The position numbers were made by a program, and so were the translations under genes. Under the pieces are notes generated by a model that was given only the letters and a program-made list of their open reading frames with translations, did not search any database and was not told where the DNA came from. Of a DNA stretch of 17,793 nucleotides, positions 1-6,063 are shown piece by piece (the stretch's first letter is position 1; each line of letters starts with the position of its first letter). Source of the DNA: Pseudomonadota bacterium (GTDB lineage: Bacteria; Pseudomonadota; Gammaproteobacteria; Pseudomonadales; UBA5518). The DNA is taken from assembly GCA_963204845.1 (NCBI GenBank), contig CAUJIL010000275.1, forward strand, positions 1 to 17,793. The letters are read 5' to 3'.

Positions 1-219
1 AACGCCGTAGATTCGGCCTGTGGCCGAACACAATGTCCGGGCACAGCCCGGACCTACGCGAACACGGCACGGCGCACGAACGCCGTAGGTTCGGCCTGTG
101 GCCGAACACAATGTCCGGGCACGCCCGGATCTACGCGAACACGGCACGGCGCACGAACGCTGTAGGTTCGGCCTGTGGCCGAACGGGATTGGCACGAACG
201 TCCGGGTACAGCCCGGACC
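1..219. repeat. Tandem array of compound GTAG-headed REP palindromes
   Basis: Six palindromes alternate in orientation. Type A, plus strand, lies at 7-28, 85-106 and 162-183: a GTAG(G) head followed by TTCGGCC-TGT-GGCCGAA. Type B, minus strand, lies at 34-57, 112-134 and 201-219: a GTAG(G) head followed by TCCGGGC-TGT-GCCCGGA. The copy at 112-134 has lost one loop base, and the copy at 201-219 has a mismatched stem and no GTAG head. Each A-B pair is joined by a few bases containing ACAAT. The first two pairs are followed by a 27-base linker (58-84 and 135-161) that differs at only one base, so the repeat period is about 78 bases. Bases 1-6 match the end of that linker, so the array continues beyond the left edge. 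A GTAG head plus an imperfect palindrome is the known signature of REPs mobilised by RAYT (TnpA_REP) transposases. No RAYT gene is in this window. Confidence 0.9.
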
Positions 220-412
220 AGGCGACCGCCAGCAAGCGGGTTCCGGCGATCGCACCCCTCACCGTGGCGAAGACGCTCGGCCGACGTCGATATTCTTGAC
301 AAACGTCAGCGATCACCAACTGCAAAAGTCGATGCCCACACCCACACGGTTGCCCGATGAATGCAATAAAAACAATATGTTGTAGCATCTTCTCGTAACC
401 GCCCCGAGAAGC
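220..412. other. Intergenic stretch upstream of the PEP-CTERM gene
   Basis: No gene is supportable here. The stretch becomes AT-richer around 355-395, as is common upstream of a promoter. A sigma-54 promoter needs an activator site within roughly 100-200 bases upstream, so one may lie here, but I cannot recognise it. A TTGACA at 296-301 has no good -10 partner. Confidence 0.4.
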
Positions 413-428
413 TGGCACGCAATCTGCT
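413..428 (+). promoter_or_regulatory. Sigma-54 (RpoN) -24/-12 promoter of the PEP-CTERM gene
   Basis: The sequence reads TGGCACG-CAAT-CTGCT. It matches the RpoN consensus TGGCACG-N4-TTGC(A/T) except for C in place of the first T of the -12 element. The invariant GG (414-415) and GC (426-427) have the required spacing. Transcription would start near 438-440, giving a leader of about 45 bases with an AAGGAG ribosome site at 468-473. RpoN- and PrsK/PrsR-dependent expression of PEP-CTERM genes has been described in floc-forming Zoogloea, which supports the assignment. The enhancer site was not identified. Confidence 0.72.
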
Positions 429-482
429 GAGTACGCTCCAGCCAAAGCAACAACCTCGTCTACCTACAAGGAGTTCAAGATC

Positions 483-1055
483 ATGAAAACATCCAGCACG
501 CTCGCCCTGCTCGGTGCCGCGGCCCTGTCGCTGGCCAGCGTCACGGCGTCGGCCGCCCCTGTTCTCGGTGCCCAGCTGTATTACGCCGGCGGCACCGTGA
601 CGGTGACCTCGTTGCCGGTGACCTCCGGCTACACGAGCGAGCTCGGGCTCTACGACGCGAGTTTCACGCGCCTCGGCTACATCATGAACGACGAACCGTC
701 AGGCGTGACGGTGGACATCACGTCGCTGATCAGCGGAAGCGGCATCAGCGCCGGCGACGAGCTGATATTCGGCATTCGCATCGTGGGACTTGGATACGAG
801 TATTTCATGGGCGGCGCCGGCCGCAATCCCGACCAGCTCATGCACGCGACCGTCGATGTGACGTCCACCAGCCCGGTGTACACGGCAATCGTCGGTTTCG
901 AGGACATCTTCGGTGGTGGCGACCTCGATTTCGACGACAACCGCTTCCAGTTCGAAGGCGGCATCCGCAGCGAGGTGCCGGTGCCCGGCACGCTGGGCCT
1001 GCTGGGTCTCGGCCTGGCCGGACTGGGACTGACGCGCCGCCGCCAGGAGTCCTGA
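483..1055 (+). CDS. PEP-CTERM sorting domain protein with a DUF4114-like region
   Basis: A 190-residue exported protein. Residues 1-24 form a Sec signal peptide, with a likely cut after TASA. The body is rich in Gly, Ser, Thr and Val, as expected for an extracellular beta-rich protein. Residues 137-159 (VGFEDIFGGGDLDFDDNRF and onward) resemble the acidic DUF4114 motif often found in PEP-CTERM proteins and may bind calcium. The C-terminus has the tripartite sorting signal: VPVPGT (165-170), a hydrophobic Leu/Gly helix (171-183) and the basic tail TRRRQ. Exosortase would recognise this signal and process the protein at the cell envelope, normally in exopolysaccharide-producing cells. The usual VPEP is VPVP here, a variant lacking the Glu. 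AAGGAG at 468-473 sets the ATG start. The gene has its own RpoN promoter and terminator, so it is monocistronic. No exosortase gene is in the window. The protein's specific role is unknown. Confidence 0.88.
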   Translation: MKTSSTLALLGAAALSLASVTASAAPVLGAQLYYAGGTVTVTSLPVTSGYTSELGLYDASFTRLGYIMNDEPSGVTVDITSLISGSGISAGDELIFGIRIVGLGYEYFMGGAGRNPDQLMHATVDVTSTSPVYTAIVGFEDIFGGGDLDFDDNRFQFEGGIRSEVPVPGTLGLLGLGLAGLGLTRRRQES

Positions 1056-1096
1056 GCGGAGCAACGACCTGGCAACGCGAAGGATCGCACCTGCCC

Positions 1097-1126
1097 GAAC
1101 CCGCCGCCTGGCGGGTTCGCTTTTTT
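1097..1126 (+). terminator. Intrinsic terminator of the PEP-CTERM gene
   Basis: A perfect 9-bp stem, GAACCCGCC (1097-1105) with GGCGGGTTC (1110-1118), has a GCCT loop. GC and then six T follow (1121-1126). It lies 41 bases past the stop codon and is a textbook Rho-independent terminator. Confidence 0.92.
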
Positions 1127-1202
1127 GGGGGATGCCGACGCTGCTCCGCATCGCAGCCCGCTGACTCGACGGTGCCCCCTGCCGATGAGGCTGCGTCCGG
1201 GG

Positions 1203-1232
1203 GTGACCGGACGATCGACCTCACCGTAGAAT
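1203..1232 (+). promoter_or_regulatory. Candidate sigma-70 promoter for the ptsN-like gene
   Basis: GTGACC (1203-1208), an 18-base spacer and TAGAAT (1227-1232) give a fair -10 and a moderate -35. Transcription would start about 40 bases ahead of the gene, just downstream of the preceding terminator. This rests on a consensus match only. Confidence 0.4.
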
Positions 1233-1280
1233 CGCCCCGGCTTCGCTCCCCGCGACCGCAATCACACGACGTTCGACACC

Positions 1281-1748
1281 ATGAATCTGCTGCGCGACAT
1301 CCTTCCGCCCACCAACATCCGGACCGACGTCCAAGCCCGGACCCGGAGGGCGCTGTTCGAACTGGCGGCAACGCTGTTCGCCGAGTCGATGGGCGGAATC
1401 GACGCCGGCGCAATCGTGGAGAGCCTGCTGGCCAGGGAAAGGCTGGGTTCGACCGGACTCGGCCACGGAGTGGCCGTACCCCATGCCCGTATCAGCGGGC
1501 TGTCCGGCCCGCTGGGTGCATTCCTGCGCCTGGCGACACCGCTGCCGTTCGAGGCCCCCGACGCGGTGCCCGTCTCGCTGGTGTTCGTGCTGCTGGTTCC
1601 CGAACAGGCCACCGAGCGGCATCTGCAGATCCTGGCCCAGATCGCGGAGATGCTCTCCGACGGTCAGGTTCGCGAGCAGTTGCAGGCCGCTGCCGACGCG
1701 CTCGCGGTGCGGCGCCTTTTCACGAGTTGGGAACCACACCTGCGCTAG
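1281..1748 (+). CDS. PTS EIIA (fructose/nitrogen-type) domain protein, PtsN-like
   Basis: A 155-residue cytoplasmic protein made of a single PTS EIIA type-2 domain, close to the usual PtsN length. Residues 53-71 (RERLGSTGLGHGVAVPHAR) hold the family signature. H68 in VPHAR is the expected phosphohistidine that receives phosphate from NPr. EIIA(Ntr) has no sugar permease partner and acts by protein contact. In E. coli its unphosphorylated form binds the potassium-transport regulator TrkA and also affects KdpD. Here the gene converges on ktrA, 64 bases away, which fits that role. The usual ptsN neighbours (rpoN, hpf, rapZ, the NPr gene) are absent, so this may be a second, specialised copy. The ATG start fits the family, though no strong ribosome site precedes it. 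A poorly formed 6-bp inverted repeat (1782-1805) lies between the two stops. Confidence 0.85.
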   Translation: MNLLRDILPPTNIRTDVQARTRRALFELAATLFAESMGGIDAGAIVESLLARERLGSTGLGHGVAVPHARISGLSGPLGAFLRLATPLPFEAPDAVPVSLVFVLLVPEQATERHLQILAQIAEMLSDGQVREQLQAAADALAVRRLFTSWEPHLR

Positions 1749-1812
1749 CCGTCGCACAATGCGCCTCGCACGACAGCACGACCACCGCTGCTGACTGGCC
1801 GGTGGACTCTGT

Positions 1813-2511
1813 TCAGGCTGATGTCCTGGCGGCGGCAAAACGCTCGACCTTGTCGGTCGCGCCCGAAACGATCAGCAGGTCCCCCGCCAGCACCGCGCTA
1901 CCGGGGGTGGCGTGCTGGAAGTCTTCCTGGTGGCGCTTGATCCCGACCACCGTGACACCATAGCGTTCGCGCACCTGCGATTCGGCCAGGGTGCGGCCGT
2001 GACAGAACGCGGGCGCATGGATCTTGGCGATCGCGAAGCCGTCGTCGAATTCGATAAAGTCGATCATCCGGCCGCTGATCAGGTGGGCAACGCGCTCGCC
2101 CATATCGGCTTCCGGAAACACCACGTGATGAGCACCGATGCGCTGGGCGATCTTGCCGTGCTCCGCGCTCATCGCCTTGACCCAGATGTCGGGAACGCCG
2201 AGCTCGTTCAGGGCCATCACCGTCATCAGGCTCGCCGCGAGATCGCTGCCGATGCCCACGATCGCGTGCGCGAAGTCGGCCACGCCGAGCTGGCGCATGG
2301 TCATCGTGTTCGTCGCGTCCGCCTGCACCGCATGAGTGAGCAGGTCCGCCCACTCGTGCACCGGTTCCTCGTCGTGGTCGATCCCCATCACGTCGTGACC
2401 GAGGCGCATCAACGACCGGGCGACGGAACCGCCGAAACGGCCGAGTCCGATGACGACGACGCTGTCACCGCGGGAAAATGCGAACTGTTCGGTGAATAAC
2501 CTAGCCAACAA
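1813..2511 (-). CDS. KtrA/TrkA-type potassium uptake regulatory protein (RCK domain)
   Basis: A 232-residue cytoplasmic gating subunit of a Ktr/Trk potassium transporter. Residues 17-140 form a Rossmann RCK_N (TrkA_N) domain with the nucleotide loop GLGRFGGS (22-29) and an acidic residue after beta-2 (IDHDE, 44-48) that would bind the ribose of ATP/ADP or NAD. Residues from about 150 form a TrkA_C domain. The single RCK unit, in contrast to the duplicated E. coli TrkA, points to the KtrA class. The start is TTG at 2511, overlapping the end of ktrB by 11 bases. An AGAGGAA ribosome site (2519-2525) lies at the right distance. The overlap implies translational coupling with ktrB. Such octameric rings sit under KtrB dimers and open them on ATP binding. 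Confidence 0.9.
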   Translation of the reverse strand: MLARLFTEQFAFSRGDSVVVIGLGRFGGSVARSLMRLGHDVMGIDHDEEPVHEWADLLTHAVQADATNTMTMRQLGVADFAHAIVGIGSDLAASLMTVMALNELGVPDIWVKAMSAEHGKIAQRIGAHHVVFPEADMGERVAHLISGRMIDFIEFDDGFAIAKIHAPAFCHGRTLAESQVRERYGVTVVGIKRHQEDFQHATPGSAVLAGDLLIVSGATDKVERFAAARTSA

Positions 2512-3835
2512 TGGGGTGTTCCTCTGGATAACGGTAGGGCATCCGGTGCGCGCCCAGCGCCAACGACGTCGCCAGCGTGATGGTGCCTACGCGTCCCACG
2601 TACATCAAGGCCACGAGTATCGCTTGCGCCGAAGGCGGCAGGTCCGCGGTGATTCCGGTCGACAGTCCGACGGTTCCGAACGCCGAGATCACCTCGAAGA
2701 TGACCCGGTCGGTCGCGATATCGGTGCTGCGCAGTATGCCGAGCGTGCCGAGCACCACGACCAGGCTGCCCAGCATCAACACGGTGATCGCCTGGCGCTG
2801 GGCCTCGGTGCTGATGCGCCTGCCGAATGCCTCGCTGTCGCTGCGTCCCCGCACCTCGGCGACGACCAGCAGCAGCAGGATCATCGCCGAGCCGATCTTG
2901 ACCCCGCCGGCGGTACCGGCACTGCCCCCGCCGATGAACATCAGGAAGTAGTGCAGCGCCAGACTCTCGTGGCTCAGGGCTCCAATATCGATCGCATTGA
3001 AACCGGCCGTGCGCGCCGACACCGACGCGAAGGCGGCCGACAACAGTTTGTCACCGACCGCCATCGGCCCGAGCGTCACCGGGTTCGACCATTCGAACAG
3101 CAACAGCACGCCGGCGCCGCCGACGAGCAGGCCCAGCGTTCCCGCGAGCGTCAGTTTGGTGTGCAGGGACCAGTGCCGCGGGTCGCGCCATCGGGAGCGC
3201 AATTCGTGCAGTACCGGAAAGCCGATGCCACCGACCACGATCGCCACCATCACCGGCAGCAGGATCAGACTGTCCGTGGCATAGCGCACCAGGCTGTCGG
3301 CGTGAATCGAGAATCCCGCGTTGTTGAACGCCGACACCGCGTGGAAAACCCCGCTCCACGCGGCCTCGTCCCACGGCAGGCCGTAGCCGAAACGCAGCCG
3401 GGTGGTCAAGGCGAACGCGATCGCCGTCTCCACGAGCAGGGTTACCACCAGCACCACCGCGGCAACGCCGGTAACATCACCTATGCCCAGCGAATGCGTT
3501 TCGGCCTGCGTGACCAGCTTGGTGCGCAACCGCAACGAGCGGTTCACCATCAGGCCGAGGAGCGTGGCCGCGGTCATCATGCCGAAGCCCCCGATCTGGA
3601 ACAGCAGCAGAATCACGCCCTGCCCGAACGCCGACCAGTAGCTGCCGGTATCCACCGTGACCAGCCCGGTGACGCACACCGCCGACACCGACGTGAACAG
3701 GGCCACGAACACCGGCGCCCCACCCGGCTCGACGCGCGCCATCGGCAAGGCGAGCAAACAGGTTCCGGCGAGGATCGTGAGCAGGAACGCCAGCGGAACC
3801 ACCCGCGCCGGATGTCTCACCTCGCTGATTCTCAC
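2501..3835 (-). CDS. KtrB/TrkH-family potassium transporter, membrane subunit
   Basis: A 444-residue inner-membrane protein with about eight membrane helices in four M1-P-M2 repeats. All four degenerate selectivity filters are visible: CVTGLV (54-59), NNAGFS (171-176), RTAGFN (275-280) and GTVGLS (387-392). Each has the conserved Gly that lines the potassium path. The Gly-rich loop GGGSAGTAGGVKI (302-314) in the third repeat is the known intramembrane gate of KtrB. Length and architecture match KtrB, which is shorter than TrkH. I chose GTG at 3835 because GGAGAAGGGG lies just before it and the first helix begins soon after. A GTG at 3889 would add 18 residues with no membrane character. ktrB and ktrA form an operon, possibly reading through from amrB-amrA 63 bases upstream. 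Confidence 0.9.
   Translation of the reverse strand: MRISEVRHPARVVPLAFLLTILAGTCLLALPMARVEPGGAPVFVALFTSVSAVCVTGLVTVDTGSYWSAFGQGVILLLFQIGGFGMMTAATLLGLMVNRSLRLRTKLVTQAETHSLGIGDVTGVAAVVLVVTLLVETAIAFALTTRLRFGYGLPWDEAAWSGVFHAVSAFNNAGFSIHADSLVRYATDSLILLPVMVAIVVGGIGFPVLHELRSRWRDPRHWSLHTKLTLAGTLGLLVGGAGVLLLFEWSNPVTLGPMAVGDKLLSAAFASVSARTAGFNAIDIGALSHESLALHYFLMFIGGGSAGTAGGVKIGSAMILLLLVVAEVRGRSDSEAFGRRISTEAQRQAITVLMLGSLVVVLGTLGILRSTDIATDRVIFEVISAFGTVGLSTGITADLPPSAQAILVALMYVGRVGTITLATSLALGAHRMPYRYPEEHPIVG
2519..2525 (-). promoter_or_regulatory. Ribosome binding site setting the TTG start of ktrA
   Basis: AGAGGAA on the minus strand lies inside the ktrB coding region. Its last strong base is about 9 bases before the TTG at 2511. 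No in-frame ATG nearby has a comparable site. Confidence 0.65.
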
Positions 3836-3840
3836 GTCCG

Positions 3841-3850
3841 CCCCTTCTCC
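3841..3850 (-). promoter_or_regulatory. Ribosome binding site setting the GTG start of ktrB
   Basis: GGAGAAGGGG on the minus strand lies 5 bases before GTG at 3835. It favours the shorter 444-residue form over a start at 3889. Confidence 0.6.
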
Positions 3851-3898
3851 ACGCCCACCTTCCAAAGCATTGCGGTCACCTCGGCACACGCCCGGAGA

Positions 3899-4477
3899 TC
3901 ACGGTATCGATTCGACCGTATAGCGCTCGATGCGCACGCTGGCGGACCAGTGGTCGCGCGGCAGCCCGGCCTTTTCCTTCAGGCGGCCGAGGAACTCCCG
4001 CGGTTCGGCCAGCATTTCCCACACCGACGGCAGGAAGGTCGCGCGGCGCAGGCGGTCGCAGAACACCACACCGTCGATGCCGGGACGCAGCTGGCGCAGC
4101 AGGTCTTCCTCGCTCGCGAACGCGAGCGGCTCCGGCGTGCCGAGCACCGCCACGTGCAGTTCGGTGGCGGCGAACTCGGCGGCGTCGAGGCGCGGGAAAC
4201 GCGGATCACGGAACGCCGCGGCGTACGCCATCTCGGCCACGTCCTCGGCCAGCGTGCGCCGCGCCTCGAGCGTGCCCATGCAGCCGCGCAACCGCCCGTG
4301 CAGATACAGCGTCACGAAACTGGAGCGGCGCACCGCCAGCGCGGGCGCCAGCGTCTCGCGCTCGATTTCGATCCGCTCGCCGGCGATGCCGGCGGCGATC
4401 GCCGCCCGCGCCAGCGCCAGCAGTTGCGCGCGCTCGGCGTCGTCGTAGATGCGCTCAGTCGAAATACCATGCCCCAT
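3899..4477 (-). CDS. amrA: AmmeMemoRadiSam system protein A (AMMECR1 domain)
   Basis: A 192-residue cytoplasmic protein that is a single AMMECR1 domain from end to end. The family hallmark LRGCMGTLE spans 63-71, matching LRGCIG(T/S)L in human AMMECR1. DPRFP (91-95) and the C-terminal ATFLPSVWEML (146-156) are further conserved blocks. The biochemical function is unknown across the family. C66 in the hallmark is invariant and is a likely functional residue. The gene starts 23 bases inside the end of amrB, so the two are translationally coupled, and they match the standard A-B pair of the AmmeMemoRadiSam system. The third member, the radical SAM enzyme, is at 8231-9328. ktrB follows 63 bases downstream on the same strand. 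Confidence 0.93.
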   Translation of the reverse strand: MGHGISTERIYDDAERAQLLALARAAIAAGIAGERIEIERETLAPALAVRRSSFVTLYLHGRLRGCMGTLEARRTLAEDVAEMAYAAAFRDPRFPRLDAAEFAATELHVAVLGTPEPLAFASEEDLLRQLRPGIDGVVFCDRLRRATFLPSVWEMLAEPREFLGRLKEKAGLPRDHWSASVRIERYTVESIP

Positions 4478-5243
4478 AGCCGACCACCCGTTCCCTGTCC
4501 CCGGCGGCGGTATCGCCGGAATTGCACAACGCCACCGTATGTGCGCGCAACCCGCGCGCCGCCGCGAACTGCAGCAGCCCCGCGAGCGCCACGGCGCCGC
4601 AGGCGCGTTGTGGCGTGAGCGCGCGCCAGTCGAGCGCCTCGATCGCCGCGCAGGTCGCGCGATCGAGCGCGCACGCCGTGGCGTAGTCGTGATAGTGGCT
4701 CAGGTCGGTGCTGACGACCAGCAGCGTGCCGGGCTCGTCCGCGACCTCACCGATCACCTGCGCGACCTCGTCCGCGCTGGCCTCGCCCACCACCAGCGGC
4801 AACAGCAGGAACTCGCCCAGCACTTCCTGCAGGAACGGCAACTGCACCTCGAGGCTGTGCTCGCGTGCGTGCGCCGCGTCGCTGCGGCTCAGCTGCGGCA
4901 GTGCAACCAGCCGCGCACCCAGCTCGCGGTCGATGGCCACCGACCCCAGCGGCGTGGCGAAGACCTCGCACCGCGGCAGCGCGAGCCCGCGCAACGCGAC
5001 GCGGTGCGCCGGCCCGAGCAGCAGCACCCGCCGCAGCGCCGCCGCGTGCGGGCGCAACAGCGCGTAGGCAGACGCCGCCACGCCGCCCGAATACACATAT
5101 CCCGCGTGCGGCACCACCAGCGCGCTCGGCCGTGCCGTACGCGCCGGAGCGGCCGCGAGCAACGCCCGCACCTCGGCGCCCAGCCGCAGCGGATCGGCCG
5201 GATAGAAAAGCCCCGCCACCGCGGGTTCGCGTATCGCCGGCAT
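4455..5243 (-). CDS. amrB: AmmeMemoRadiSam system protein B (MEMO1 family)
   Basis: A 262-residue protein of the MEMO1 family, a fold related to class III extradiol dioxygenases. The expected metal/active-site residues are present: H46 in VPHAGYVYSG, H80 in LLGPAH, C240 in LCNSGD, plus STDLSHYH (178-185). They correspond to the metal-binding His/His/Cys set of human MEMO1. EHSLEVQLPFLQ (128-139) is another family block. The start is ATG at 5243, directly before MPAIREPAVAGLFYP, which is the conserved MEMO N-terminus. AGGATCCAGG precedes it. The reading frame stays open up to 5864, but the added sequence lies antisense to the toxin-antitoxin genes and is not homologous. The end overlaps amrA by 23 bases. 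The reaction is unknown. Confidence 0.93.
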   Translation of the reverse strand: MPAIREPAVAGLFYPADPLRLGAEVRALLAAAPARTARPSALVVPHAGYVYSGGVAASAYALLRPHAAALRRVLLLGPAHRVALRGLALPRCEVFATPLGSVAIDRELGARLVALPQLSRSDAAHAREHSLEVQLPFLQEVLGEFLLLPLVVGEASADEVAQVIGEVADEPGTLLVVSTDLSHYHDYATACALDRATCAAIEALDWRALTPQRACGAVALAGLLQFAAARGLRAHTVALCNSGDTAAGDRERVVGYGAWYFD

Positions 5244-5358
5244 AGCCTGGATCCTGCGATCGACCGGGGTCACGATGCACCGGGCGCGTCGCGGTTGGCA
5301 AGCGCGGCGCGGTGCCTCCGGAGCTGCGCAGGAAACAGAACCGGCACCTGTCTTCTTG

Positions 5359-5403
5359 TTGCATCGATCGGCACCCAGGATATACATTCGTCCCGTGTAT
5401 ATC
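5359..5403 (+). promoter_or_regulatory. Promoter and palindromic operator of the toxin-antitoxin operon
   Basis: TTGCAT (5359-5364), 16 bases and TATACA (5381-5386) form a plausible sigma-70 promoter. The -10 is embedded in a perfect 8-bp inverted repeat, GATATACA (5379-5386) and TGTATATC (5396-5403), with a 9-base spacer. A dyad over the -10 and start site, 14 bases ahead of an AbrB-type antitoxin gene, is the classic layout for autorepression by the antitoxin-toxin complex. Confidence 0.65.
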
Positions 5404-5417
5404 TTCGGATTATCGCC

Positions 5418-5648
5418 ATGAAACTCGCGAAGTGGGGCAACAGCCTGGCCATCCGCCTGCCCGCGGCCGTCGTCGAGGCACTCGACCTGAAGGACGGTGA
5501 CGACATCGAGATCGACATCGCGGGTGCGCGCCGCCTGGAGGTGAAACGCTCCGAGGACAGCGCACAGGTGCTGGATCGGCTGAAGAAATTCCGCGGCCGC
5601 CTGCCCGCGGATTTCCGCTTCGATCGGCTGGAAGCCAATGCCCGCTGA
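5418..5648 (+). CDS. vapB: AbrB/MazE-type antitoxin (VapB)
   Basis: A 76-residue antitoxin. Residues 1-47 form a SpoVT/AbrB (swapped-hairpin) DNA-binding domain with the conserved opening MKLAKWGNSLAIRLP and the block LKDGDDIEIDI (24-34). Residues 48-76 form a charged tail, typical of the segment that wraps around and blocks the toxin. It should neutralise the PIN toxin encoded next and, as dimers with it, repress the promoter through the inverted repeat at 5379-5403. The ATG at 5418 matches the conserved family start, although the upstream ribosome site is weak. The frame is open far upstream to 4449, but that part lies antisense to amrB and is not real. The end overlaps vapC by 11 bases. 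Confidence 0.9.
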   Translation: MKLAKWGNSLAIRLPAAVVEALDLKDGDDIEIDIAGARRLEVKRSEDSAQVLDRLKKFRGRLPADFRFDRLEANAR

Positions 5649-6036
5649 GCATTTCGTCGATACCAACGTGCTGGTGTATCTGCTCGCGGCGGAGGCAGCG
5701 AAGGCCGACACCGCCGCGCGTCTGCTGCGCATGGACGCCGTCGTCAGCGTGCAGGTCCTGAACGAGCTGGCCAACGTGGCCCGTCGGAAGTGCGGGCTCG
5801 ACTGGAGCGAACTCAACGAATTGATCACCGGGGTCCGCCGGGTGTGCCGGGTCGTGCCGCTCACGGTGGAGACACATGAACACGGTCTGGCGCTGGCGCA
5901 ACGGTACCAGCTGTCGATCTACGACGCCCTGATCGTCGCGGCCGCCGTGCAATCGGGGTGCCGGACCCTGAACAGCGAGGATATGCAACACGGCATGCGT
6001 TTCGGCTCGCTGCAGGTGCGCAACCCGTTTCGGTGA
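5638..6036 (+). CDS. vapC: VapC-type PIN-domain toxin ribonuclease
   Basis: A 132-residue PIN-domain protein, the usual VapC length. The acidic metal-binding residues are in place: D8 in FVDTNVLVYLL, E43 in LNELANV, D96 in SIYDALIVAAA and D115 in LNSEDMQ. VapC toxins are Mg/Mn-dependent RNases that cut tRNA or rRNA and stop translation. The specific target here cannot be predicted. The ATG lies within the last codons of vapB (11-base overlap), giving coupled synthesis. The gene converges on the E1 gene, whose stop is 27 bases away, with a hairpin between them. All catalytic acids are present, so the toxin is probably active. Confidence 0.9.
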   Translation: MPAEHFVDTNVLVYLLAAEAAKADTAARLLRMDAVVSVQVLNELANVARRKCGLDWSELNELITGVRRVCRVVPLTVETHEHGLALAQRYQLSIYDALIVAAAVQSGCRTLNSEDMQHGMRFGSLQVRNPFR

Positions 6037-6059
6037 TCCGGCTCGCGTCGCAGCCGGAT
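6036..6059. terminator. Hairpin between convergent vapC and E1 genes
   Basis: A perfect 8-bp stem, ATCCGGCT (6036-6043) and AGCCGGAT (6052-6059), has an 8-base loop and starts in the vapC stop codon. Only a short T run (6059-6061) follows. It sits where two genes converge and may serve both directions, but it lacks a real U-tract. Confidence 0.45.
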
Positions 6060-6063
6060 TTCC

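Noticed and set aside
1..219. CRISPR-like pattern of regular repeats and spacers
   Set aside because: The linkers are nearly identical rather than unique, the repeats are REP palindromes in alternating orientation, and no cas gene is present.
296..324. Sigma-70 promoter at TTGACA upstream of the PEP-CTERM gene
   Set aside because: The -35 is perfect but no acceptable -10 lies 16-18 bases downstream. The RpoN site at 413-428 is much better.
1782..1805. Hairpin between the ptsN-like gene and ktrA as a terminator
   Set aside because: It has only a 6-bp stem with a 12-base loop and no T run on either strand.
2450..4618. Long plus-strand open frame (722 residues) over ktrB and amrA
   Set aside because: It is antisense to two well-supported genes and its Arg/Gln/His-rich translation has no recognisable domain. 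It is a product of high GC.
5244..5864. N-terminal extension of amrB
   Set aside because: The added frame is antisense to vapBC and has no MEMO homology. The conserved start and ribosome site are at 5243.
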